Assembly: GCF_902148845.1 (NCBI RefSeq)
Contig: NC_043757.1
Coordinates: 19,908,842-19,972,841, forward strand
Length of the DNA stretch: 64,000 nt
Direction: 5' to 3'
Source of the DNA: Salarias fasciatus
Taxonomy: Eukaryota; Chordata; Actinopteri; Blenniiformes; Blenniidae
Position numbers and translations under genes: made by a program
Notes under the pieces: generated by a model
Database searches by the model: none
The model's input: the letters and a program-made list of their open reading frames with translations, nothing else
Told to the model about the DNA's origin: nothing
Shown here: in pieces, positions 34,536 through 46,200 of the stretch
Numbering within the stretch: the stretch's first letter is position 1
Layout: the number at the start of each line of letters is the position of its first letter

Positions 34536-35725
34536 AGATAAGGTCATAATATCATCCAGCTGTTCTGAGTTAACTCCAGAGGTGAAAGAATCTTCTTAGT
34601 GCTCCTTTGTAAATAAAAAGCACACTAAATTACACAAACACGCTCTAAGCTGTAATTCAGTTCACTTCAATTGGTTTTTATTTTTATATAGCACCAATTA
34701 TACCATAGATGACTCCTCAATGGACACAGATTGCAAATCTCAGAGTCGGAACAGAAAAATAGAAAGTGACATCTGAGCTGAAATTAAAACCTGTGGTCCA
34801 CCTCAGGTGATACAGACTTCAGAGGACATGCTCTTCTCAGTTGACCACAAAGGTTATTTACAGATGATAAGATTAGAGCCAAGCAGTTCTCGATGCTTCC
34901 AGTCAGTGGAGCTGATCATCTAAAATATCATGCTCCACAAAAGTGGAGCTTGCAGTCTAATATATTTACTTTGTCATTTGTAACACCTGTCTAAATGGGT
35001 AATCTGGACAGACAGTTACCCTCTGCTGGTGAAAACGAGCAGCAACAAGAAGTCTTTGAGAAAGATTACCTTACAGACAAGTGGCAGCCCAAACGAGAAT
35101 GTTTTACAAAATATTGATGACTACTTTCATTGTTAAAAGAGATAATACATTTGCTATTATGTCTTCTAATTTTATTCAAATTATAAAAAAAACTGCCTTT
35201 CATCTCTGCCCAAAATGCAAGTTTGTGTGAATTGCAACTCAAACACACAACACAGACTTAGAAATACATGTGTTTTTTTATTTTGCATGTCACACTCTTG
35301 AAATAGATCATTCATATCACCCTGAGTCAGAAAATTAATTTACCTGGTTCAAGCTATTGAAATGTATATTTTCTCAAATGACAAAACACCATTTGCATGG
35401 CCAATAAAGAAGCTTTCACTCTACAGAAGTTAACATCTATTGTATCAATGGTATAAAAAAAAAAAAATACTTGACCGCATTAAACAAATATAAATTGGCA
35501 GGATTTTTTCCCCCTGAAACGTTCCCATGACAAGAAAAAGAATGAAAATGACCCCAAAAGGAAAAAAAGGGAGGTAAATAAATTGAACTTGATGATTTCA
35601 TGAAATATTAATTTTAAATGAAAATCATCATTAAAGCTTAAGAGGGCAGCTGAACCATGTACAGCTGACTTCATGGGTGTGTTGTCAGTCACACTGTGGC
35701 CCACTGTGGGAAGGACAGCAGCTCT

Positions 35726-37836
35726 CTACAGGTCGAAGTCGTAGTCGGGTGTGCCAGCGGCGTAGCTCTTGTAGAAAATCTTGTGGTTTTCCAAACTGTG
35801 TGCGGTGGCTTTGACAGCTGGATCCTCCAACATGCGCTCAGTCCACTTCTTCAGCTCGGGTGCATTGTCCACACATCTGCAAAGACAGAAAATCACAGTA
35901 TGAACACACTGGTGCTTGTAAATAAATGTTGGTGAACCAAAGACTTTGTGAACATTTAGTGAAAGTTCAAGCTGCCTATTCTCCAGCAGGTTACATCACC
36001 TTTCCTGGAGGATTGCAAGTCATCTTTACAAGCTTTCACCATGTCAGATGACTTAAAATAATATTAGGTAAGATTTTCTTATCATGATGATAATTCATGT
36101 AATTTCCTGCTATATATTTTACATATCTGACTTTTATACTGCATCTAATACTTGCTCAACTCAGATGACAATCAAGCGACTTAATAAATAAAACATTTCT
36201 TGTCAAATGACCTCAAAGTTTGCATTTTAAACTCACTGTTTCACGTCAAAGACCTCCAGCCTCTCAAACCATGGCCACATCATGTAGTCGATCATTGTGA
36301 TGGAGTCGCCACCAAAGAACTTGGTCTTCTTCTTAGTGAGGACCTGAAAAAAAAAATCTCTTGCATTAAAACACAGAAACAGATCACATGCATCTTATAA
36401 GAAAATATGGACAGATGTGAAGGAACTTTATAAACATACCGCATCCAGTTTGGTGAAATTCTCTTTGAGTTCACTGAGCAGCCCTGAGACATCCTCACCT
36501 TTCTTCCTTCCCATCGTAATCCTGTAATAGTAACCTGGTATCTGTAGAAAAAAGCAATAATAATGTGAGCGCTTGATGAGGGTAGACAAGCAAAACAGGA
36601 TCTGGACATTTGGAATGTAACAAACCTTAGAAAATTGCTCCAGCAGCATCTTCTGCTGCGCTTTCTCTAAAGGAGTTGGAGGAAGCAGTTTCTTCCCAGG
36701 GTACACTTCATCCAGGTAGTCACAGGTGATGGGGGACTCATAGATCACCTCACCAGCAGACGTCTCCAGGGTTGGAACAAGACCCAGAGGATTCTTTTCC
36801 AGGAACCAGTCAGGTTTGTCCATCAGGTTGATGTTAACAACTTCATGCCTGACAAACAAGGGTAGGTGGAAGAAAGTTATTTTATGACAAAAAAAAAAAA
36901 CAAAAAAACATCAAGGAAGTTGAAATTGTGTTTAAACTGCAAAAAGAAACATTATTTACTTGATTCCTTTAGCATTGAGCACCAATCTTGCCCTCTGTGC
37001 AAAAGGGCAGAACCTCATGCTGTAGACTCTGATGGTGCCTGCTGGCACTGGACCGGGCGGGGCACTGCCTGATAAGACAAGATAACATTTATTCACTGAT
37101 ATCAACATTTCACTACATTATTGATAAATCACAATGTTATTGGTTTAATTACATTTAAAATGGTCATTATTCCATTACTGGTAACCATTACATGGGTGAT
37201 GACTGACCCCCTTGACAGTCTTTCATTAATCAGCTGGAATATGTTTCAGTTGAACTGTTTTCCAAAAGTAAAGTATCATGATGAAATAGCAGAAAGCCGC
37301 CACCTCTGACCCTGGTTCTGCAAAGGTTTCTTCCTTCCACAGTCGCTTATGCTTGCTCATGTGGATCTGTTGTACATTCTCTGGAAAAGTGTCTTGAAAC
37401 GACTATGTTTTAATTGGCGTAATATAAATAAAGCTTAATTAAATTGAATGAAATAGTAAAATTTCGCCTTTCAGCAACTCATTGCATTGTGTTTCTACTG
37501 GCATTTTGCACAGTGTTTCCATCTCTTTTGAATCAGATCAGTTCATGTGTTCGAAAGTATTTTCACCTAACAAGCCCAAGTACAACGCATGCAATGTATT
37601 AAAAAGGATGGGAGAATGTCTTGCAAGACACTTTCCTGAAATATCGACGTCATGCAAGCGTTTGAGATAAAGTTTGAGAAGAAAATGAAGCGAAATAAAC
37701 GACCGTTGTGACAATGGGACGAAGGGCTAGAACGGAGTCTATTTCGTAAACCAGGAAAATGGCAAAGAAGTCTAAAATTTCAGCCTTAAACAACACGGAT
37801 TATCTCACCTTTAGCGTGACTCTTCTCAGTTGGCAT
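35726..37836 (-). CDS. gsto: Glutathione S-transferase omega, copy 5 (intact)
   Basis: Six exons join in phase: 37836-37809, 37068-36960, 36848-36626, 36541-36440, 36343-36237, 35876-35726, giving 239 residues. It starts MPTEKSHAK and ends DYDFDL, and keeps RFCPFAQR and the GSH-site block. Exons 4-6 and the introns between them match copy 1. Exon 2 ([12 protein letters not shown]) and intron 1, including the L2 tail, match copy 3. The gene therefore looks like a mosaic. It faces the true cfap43 gene across the unit 5 promoter, so it holds the ancestral position. Confidence 0.92.
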
Positions 37837-38131
37837 GGTCACTCTGTAATATCAGTCAGGGCAGGATAAAAGTGAAATAAAGTGCAGAGTATCGTGCAGA
37901 GAAACCTCAACACTCTCATGGCATGACACTTGCCAATTATTTATTCTGTGCTTCAGTTCCGGGGTGGGCGGGCCCGGACAAAAATCAGCCAATAGCGTGA
38001 GGGACTGGAGTTGTGTGATTACCATGGTTACCGTGGTGCCAAGCAGCTGCGTTTCTCCGTTTGCTTGAGACGACTGAAGAAAAAATATTAATAAAATATA
38101 AATTGCAGATAGTTTGATTTTTTTCCTTAAA
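37837..38131. promoter_or_regulatory. Bidirectional GSTO/cfap43 promoter, unit 5 (true cfap43)
   Basis: 295 bases separate the GSTO copy 5 and cfap43 start codons. It has a GC box near 37,960-37,976, a CCAAT box at 37,989-37,993 and an X-box-like ATTACCATGGTTAC at 38,018-38,031 with one mismatch to the RFX consensus. RFX sites with a nearby CCAAT box are typical of ciliary genes, which fits cfap43. Confidence 0.7.
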
Positions 38132-38837
38132 ATGGACGACATTGGAGGCTTAGAAATCAGGTACGAAATTACTTTAATGATGCGGAACTACCGTCTGACT
38201 TATACAATTCAGCTATGCTAATATGGGCTCGTGTTTTTTCCGTTTAATGCTCTTCAGGTGGGCTCAGGGCTTCACAGACAAGGCTGTGGACTTTGTGGAC
38301 AATGAAACAGTGTGTTACCGGTGTGGCAGTCACATCTGTTTCCTGAACCTGCACACCAAAATACTCAAAGTGTTTCCGAGTCCTGGCAGAGGGGTCAGTG
38401 CTCTGACAGCCAGTGGCAACAGTGGAGTTTTTGCTTTCTCCGAACAAAGACTGAGCCCATCCATATTTGTGTGCAGTTTCCCTGAGCTTCAGGTAAAGAA
38501 CGAGCTCAAAGGTAAGGTCAGTAATATCATCCAGCTGTTCTGACTTAACTCCAGAGGTGAAAGATCTTTTTGGTGCTCTTTGTAAATGAAAAGTACACTA
38601 AATTACACTTACAAACACACTCCAAGCTGTAATTCAGCTCATTTCAGTTAGATTTTATTCATATCTATCCATCTTCCACCACTCATCTGGGACTGGGTCA
38701 TGGGGGCAGAAGTCTAAGCAGAGATGCCCACACTTCCCTGTCCAAAGACACTTCCTCCAGCTCTTCCAAGAGACATAGTCTGTCCAGCGTGTCCTTGGTC
38801 TTCCCCGGGGTCTCCTCCCAGTGGGACATGCCTGGAA

Positions 38838-38868
<31 letters not shown>

Positions 38869-40172
38869 CCCGAAGGGAGGTGTCCAGGAGGCATCCTAAA
38901 GAGGTGCCCGAGCCACTCTAAAAGCTACTGCTATGATGAAACTGTCAAATGAACTTTCAACATCATTTCAACAAATCAGATGTGCAAGTCATTGGACTGC
39001 TTTATTGCCATTTGACACATCGCTCCAACCTCTGTTGAATCAGAGTTGTCCATGTTTTGAAAATACATGTTTTCACCCTGAATTACTGATACTATTGAAG
39101 ACAGCATTTGTACAGATCACATTATCTATATTTAAACCATCTGGACTGTGGCTTTTTAGTTTTTTGTAGTTACCTTTCATGACACAACACTAACTGCAAT
39201 GACTTTTACATTCAAATAAACTGAAGACAAAAAAGAGCTCTTATTAGCCACCAACACATTATTTATTGATCACTAAACAGTCAACCTTTAAACGGTATTA
39301 TGACTGCATGAGACTACATATTGCAGAGTGATGATGACAGTGCAAAAAACCAGAAGGCTTGCCTTTTGCCATTGCTCCCTCTATGAACAGAACAATGACA
39401 AAGCAAATTGCAACATAGATGACTCATGATTGGGATGAGAGGCACAGACTGTAAACCTCCCGCTGCACTGTCAGGGATCTGTCGGAGAAAGATACCAAAG
39501 AACTTTGCCTTCTTCGTAATGAGGAGCTGAAGAAGTTATACTGCATATCCTTTAGGAGAAGACAGACAGAGAAAAGACACACATTACAGTAGAGAGCCAA
39601 AATGTTAGTGACGTGTATATATGAATTCCTGGAGAGTGAGAAATGAAAAGAGGCTCAGTGCATGAAATGTCCCAGCAGTCTAAACTTCAAGCAGTTTAAC
39701 TTGGAAAAAGTCCAGGGTGACCTGAGCTGATCTTAACCATTTCTTAAATATGGAGGTTTTAAATCTGTCCTTAAAAATAACTGAAACTGGAAATTGGTTC
39801 AACATGAAAGGTGTGTGATCACTGAAAGCTTTACCTCTCATTGTTCTTATGGACATGCTAGGAACCTTCAGTCTGCCAGAACTATGAGAGCAGTGTTCTG
39901 AATGGATGATATACTGCATCAAAAGAGCTCTGACTTACCGATATAAATGGAGTCATGTTGTTAAGAGGTTTATGTCAGAATAAAGAACTTTACACTCTGT
40001 AAAAGTGTCCGTCCAAAACACTGGTTATAGGTCTACATTTATTGCTTACGCATTTTTTTCAATTGGAAACAGTGATTTTTTTTTTTTTTATTGCTGTTTG
40101 TCTGTTGACTTACACAGTGGATTTGTGTATTTCTAGAAACATGTCTCTTTGATTATTGGTCTTAGCATACAA

Positions 40173-40205
<33 letters not shown>

Positions 40206-43200
40206 TTATTTGAGTAACATGATAAAATAAAAACAAATCAAAATCACATCAACAAACAAAAATACAATGGTGGTACTCAAAGGGAGCAGGTGGAAGTTCA
40301 AAGAACTTATAACAGTCCCACCCCCCGTCCTGCACAATCAACAATCCAAAGTAGAAGAAAACAAAACAATTTGCACAAATAGCGTGCTCATTCAATTTAA
40401 GGATAGCAACAAAAAAAAAAACTGCAAACAATTTGCACAGCAGTGTACTCATTAAGTAAGTCTTTCTCAGGTGTTAGCCATTTAATTCTTCTGCATATTT
40501 CCGCATAAAATAATTTTTATATGTCTTTTTAAATTGCCCCAGTTCCTTACAGGTTTTAATATCATTTTCTAAATTATTCCATCGGTCCACACCACACCTG
40601 GTTATACACATGCTTTTTTGAGTTGTTCTAAAGTAAGGTTTTTTTAAGTCCATCTGTCCTCTCAAGTTATACGTCCCTTCTCTTGTACAGAACATTTTCT
40701 GGATATGTTCTGGGAGTATATTTACTTTAACTTTAAAGATGAATAAGTTAGTCTTAAACTCTATTAGGTCCCTGAATTTCAAGATTTTTGACTGGAGAAA
40801 CAATGCATTTGTATGATCACGATAACCAGCTAAATGAAGGATCCTTATTGCTCTTTTTTGCAGTTTATACAAGACATCTGTGTTGCTTTTATATGTATTT
40901 CCCCAAACTTCAGCACAATATGTTAAGTGGGGTAGGATGAGAGCACAATATATGGTGAACAGGGATTTCTTGTCAAGGATATACTTGGATTTATTCATCA
41001 GGGCCACGATTTTTGCCACTTTAGTCTTGATTTTTGAGATGTGTTGTTTCCAACAGATTTTATGGTCAAGGGTTACACCGAGAAATGTGTACTCATAGAC
41101 TCTCTCAATGGAAACATTGTCAATTTGAATTTGGATTTGTGGATTTATGTTACGATTTCCAAAGAACATAATTTTTGTCTTTAATATATTTAAGGACAGT
41201 TTGTTTGAGGCAAACCAGTTTTTCAGCTTACCCATTTCAATTGTGATCTCTTCCATCAATGTTTTCAGGTTCTCCCCTGAGCACAATATTGTTGTATCAT
41301 CAGCAAATAGAACAAGTTTTAGTTTTTCAGAAACAGAATACAGATCATTAATGTACAATAGAAACAATTTTGGTCCCAGCACAGATCCCTGTGGAACGCC
41401 ACATACTATGTTTTCACACATTGACCTGTGCTGTCCCATCTGGACATACTGTTTTCTATTTGACAAATAGGATTTTATCCAATTAAAAGCGATACCTCTA
41501 ATCCCATATTTTTGTATCTTACTCAGAAGTATGTCATGATCCACAGTGTCGAACGCTTTCTTCAGGTCTATAAAGATTCCAACAGGAATGTGTTTCTTGT
41601 CAATACTGTCAGTGATTTCCTTTATAAGTTCCATTAGGGCAAGTACCGGTGACCTATTTTTTCGAAACCCGTGTTGACTATCATTTAGTATATTATGTGC
41701 ATCAATAAATTCGTCTAATCTGTATGTATATAGTTTTTCTAATATTTTAGAAAATTGAGGCAGGATTGATATAGGTCTGTAATTTGCAAACTGGTCTTTT
41801 TCCCCACTTTTATGAATGGGAATGACTTTTGCTACTTTCATTAGATCTGGAAACCTTCCAGTTGTAAAAGACAGGTTAAAAATATGAGATAGTGGCATCG
41901 CAATTATATCAATGGCTTGTTTTATTATAGTTATGTCCAGGTCATCACAGTCCAAAGATTTTTTGTTTGAACATTTGTTCACCACGTCAATGATTTCATT
42001 TACATTCGTTACTTCAAGAGGCATAGAGTTTTGATTTAAAGGAACCTCAAAACACATGGGATCTAAGTGTGGAGTATTTATTGTTGAGGCTAATTTAGGA
42101 CCGATATTTATAAAGTACGCGTTAAACTCATTTACAATGTCTTTCATATTTTCGATTTTTTTGCCATTATTTACAAAAGTATCCGGTATCGGAGAAACAT
42201 TTGATCTTTTTCGTATAGCCATATTTATGGTATTCCATAGGCCTTTAATATTGTGCTTATTTCTTTGTAGCAGTGCACTATAGTACTGTTTTTTACATTT
42301 CCTCATTATATTTGTAAGCTTGTTTTTGTATCTTTTGTACTTAGTCTCAGACTCTTTAGTTTTCCTTTTCAAAAAGTGTAAATACAGCATGTTCTTTTTT
42401 TTGCATGCATTTTCCAACCCTTTAGTCATCCAAGGTATTGTATTTTTTTTCATTAAACATTTTGTTGTAATTATAGGGCAATGCAAATCATATATATTTT
42501 TGAACGTACTTAAAAAAGCATCATAAGCTGCATCCACTTCAGTTATTTCCAAGAGGGATTTCCAGTTTTGGCTTGCTAGGCTTCTTTTAAAAGCATTTAT
42601 TGAATCATCATCTACTTTTCTTATATGTCTTATGTCGCACTTACCTACATCATTGCTTTTTTTAGATTTTAAGTTGTAAAGAACAAAAACGGGTAGGTGG
42701 TCACTTACGTCTGTTATTAAAATCCCGCTTGGTATAACTTCGTCCAAGACATTGGTAAATATATTATCAATTAATGAAGAACTATGAGGAGTTATACGTG
42801 TAGGTCGTAATATTTTTGGATATAAAGAAAGACTGTACAATGTGTTTAAGAAACTTTCTGACGGCTTATGTCTGTCAGATTTTAACAAATCAATATTAAA
42901 GTCTCCACATACAAACAGTTTTTTTTGACTCAAGTTCCCATATAATTTTTCAATAAGATCTATAAATATATCAATGTCTGAGCCATTTTCAAAATGATCC
43001 AGTCTCATTTGCTTCCTAACGGGGAAAATACATCTTTTCATTTGCATCACTGCTCTCTGGTCTGGGGATTTTCCCATACATTGTGGTCACACCCTCAATG
43101 TCTTCTTGGTTTTCCATCAATCTGTGTTCTCTGCTGCTTTTTCCAGTACGGAGTCATGGGATGCTGACGCCAAAACTAGATTACTTTGGGGAAAAGCAGC

Positions 43201-46200
43201 ATACGCACATAGAGACATGTTCATACACACTCAATTCTCTTCTCACGGTAACCATTTTGTCAGGCCAGTTTACTTTGTTTGTTTGTTTGTTTGTTTGTTT
43301 GTTTGTTTGTTTGTTTGTTTTAATCTACAGAGCATTCACTATATTTTGCTGTAATGTTTTTGCTGTTCTTTATACCTGAGTGTTTTGTCTACCTGGTTTT
43401 CAGAGAGGATTCTGGGAGATGTTTATTGTAACAATACACTTACAGACAAATATTGAAACATTTAAATAAATAATTTCATTGGTAGCATTGTAGTTTCCAG
43501 GCATTCAACGAGAAACTGCTCAAAATCCCATTCTGCTGGAAAAGTTCATAACAGCGTATGTGAGGCTGGATCATTGTTCCCATCAGAATGTAGAGATCTG
43601 TGTCTTCTCTCAGCTCTTCAAGCCCAATAATTTAAACTATGCTTCATTGTGGCACCATGCTCGATCATTATTGACTCAAATACAAACTGAGACTAAGATT
43701 TTGATTCAAAACTCAAAACCATTACTTACCATTTACTGGTTGATACCAATAAAATAAACGATATATGTATTTTCATCTCGTAATTATATTGATAATGGGA
43801 GTCAGGATTATGTCAGTCATAGTCTGATTTCAAGAGTTGCTCTCAAACAAAAGTTTAATGAATTTTGCTTCTCTCAGAGTGATCAAAGTTCTATGAATAA
43901 TTATAGTTGAAACGATTTGCTGAATGTGTTGTTTACAGGCTCTTCTTTTTATTGTGTGCAGAAATAAACCAGCATTACCTTTAAAGCAGCATTCATTTTT
44001 TTTTAATTCTTAGCAGAAGATTTGAATTTTTACTGCCAGGTTTCACCAATCTATCCAGCTATTATCTGACAGAATGTGTTTAATGTAGTTTCCGTTGCTT
44101 ATATCTCTTCTCTTAGGAACAGCCCAACTGGACTACACATCTCTGACACTGAGTGATGGCGGTCCTTATTTGGGGTGTTGCTCCTCTCTTCCTGATTACA
44201 GCATTACAGTGTGGTAAGTCACTGAAGGCAGCACGCCACCTTACATTACATGCCACACTTTGTATTTGGAGCTGTGTTGATCCACATTAAACCACTTTGT
44301 CGTCATGACTGTTCGATGCAGGAACTGGGAAACTGCTGAGCCAATTTGTACACACCCACAAGCAGGGCGGGATGTCGTGTCTTTGGTGTTCAACCCTCTG
44401 AATTGGCTCCAGCTTTGTACGTTGGGCACAACATCCATCACTGTCTGGAATATCGAGAAGAGTGCCAATGTTCATGTCCTGAAAAAGAGGTAAAGCACAG
44501 CTGCCTGCACAAGAATGTAGCTATAATCCACTGATATGTTTTGACAGGCATTTCAGATGAATTACTCCATCAGTTTCACAATATTATCAGTTTTGGCTTT
44601 AGCCATGCAGAAAATAAAGTGAAGAGTAAAGGAAAATGTGAAACCTCTGTCATAAAATGCTCTATGTGTGTTGCAGTATGATCCAGCTTCCAGCAGCTGA
44701 TGGTTCCTTTGCTGAAAGTCCGACATCTGTCTCTCAGATCGTCAGTAAAAACCTGCCCCATTTTGCTTCAGAGACACCTTCATCAACAAACTCAGGACTG
44801 AAGGGAGAACAGGCAGAGAGCATGATGGTACAGGCCCACCTTCACTTATACACAGATTAACTCCACTCGAGAAGCTTTATTTATTTGCAATCAGATCTGT
44901 TGAAACAGTTTGTGTCGCCTGTTGAAAAACAAATCCCAAATATACATGTATTTACTCAGATGGACCTCAGCAACAGAGTCCGCTTGACTCCCTCTGCCAT
45001 CTGCTGGACAGCCACATCCAAACTTTATGTGGGCTGCACAGAGGGTTTTCTGCTCCTCGCAGATCCTGACAGCCTCTCTGTCTCCATCCTCTTCAACTCC
45101 ACAAGTAAGCAAACATGCACATTGAAGCTTGTTGGATTTTGAAACTATTATAACGAATATTTCTATTTTTCATTCATTGTGTTTGAAAACCCTGAAAGGA
45201 AATGTCTAAACAGGAATATTAATGTAATATCTCGTTTGTGTTTCACTTTTGTTTAGCTGCTGATGCCAACCCTGAACTCAGCAAGAGCAACTTTCAAAGT
45301 TTGACTCTGAACAAGAATGGCCTGATTGCTGTTGGAGAGGTAGAAAGCTATACTTACATCGACTGCTAAGAGCACAAGGAGACTCCGGGACACTCTCATC
45401 TGAAATAACTGCTATTTTCACAGGATGGTGTTATGCACTGTTTGCAAATCAAAGGGACTCAGATCGACATCTCACAAACGTGGCAGTTAGAAAGACCAGT
45501 CGCCACTGTGAAGTTCTCTCCTGATGGGGAAACATTACTTTTATCCACCAGCACTGTAAGAGCTGATCTGTAAAGCATTCAAACATGTTATGAAGATCAG
45601 ACATGAGAGAAAACAAAACTGAATTTAAGTCTAAGAGAGGCTCTTTTTGTACTTCAGGGGCAGATTTACACCGTGAACCCAACCCAGTCAGACGAGGTTG
45701 TGAAGGTCCTGGATGTTCTGAGCGGCAGCTTTGTGGCGGCAGCTCTGTTGCACAATAACAGGGACATTTGTGTGGTAAGCTTTCACTGTCATTCAAGAAG
45801 TCAAGTATCTGTTATTAGCATGTGCAGTTTAAGTGTGAGGAGTGATCATGTTCATTTTACTGGCTGCAGTCACTCAGACAGTCTGGAGACCTGCAGCTGT
45901 GGTCTCCTGATGGTGTCTGCCTTGGTTCCCTGTCTCTTCAAGTTCAGGTTAGACTGACACACTCATCTACTAGAATACATAAGTGACCTTAAATGGGTTT
46001 ATAAGTATAATAGTTTGTTTTAAATGCAATTCAATAGCATAAATGTGTTTCTTCAGGTGACAAGCATGGCCTGCTGTCCAATTGCACATTACATAGCTGT
46101 TGGGACAGCTTCAGGTAACATACTCTTCATCGATCTAAATGAGGACCAGCAGCCTCGTGTGGTATATCAAATTTACCTCAACCACACAGCTGTGGATCAC

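Larger units (their letters stand above)
17891..38660. repeat. Five-fold tandem array: itprip 3' flank + GSTO + cfap43 exons 1-2
   Basis: A unit of about 4.0-4.4 kb is repeated head to tail five times. Unit starts are near 17,891, 22,321, 26,554, 30,568 and 34,954. In order, a full unit holds sequence like the itprip 3' flank ('tttgtaacacctg', 'gtgaaatacactcagt', 'ctgctggtgaaaac'), a minus-strand GSTO gene, a shared promoter, cfap43 exons 1-2 on +, the start of cfap43 intron 2, and an L2 LINE fragment. The junction 'gagcttgca|gtctaatatatttac' is visible at 30,568 and 34,954. At 22,320 it is slightly shortened, and at about 26,554 a deletion removed the end of unit 2. Unit 5 runs into the true cfap43 gene. 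Confidence 0.85.

Noticed and set aside
41147-41470. Plus-strand open frame of 107 codons inside the LINE
   Set aside because: It is antisense to the reverse-transcriptase frame and has no similarity to known proteins.
44885-44959. Extending cfap43 exon 6 upstream to include SDLLKQFVSPVEKQ
   Set aside because: The frame does not fit exon 5's phase 0 ending; the acceptor 'tttactcag' before MDLSNRV fits the phase and the human protein.
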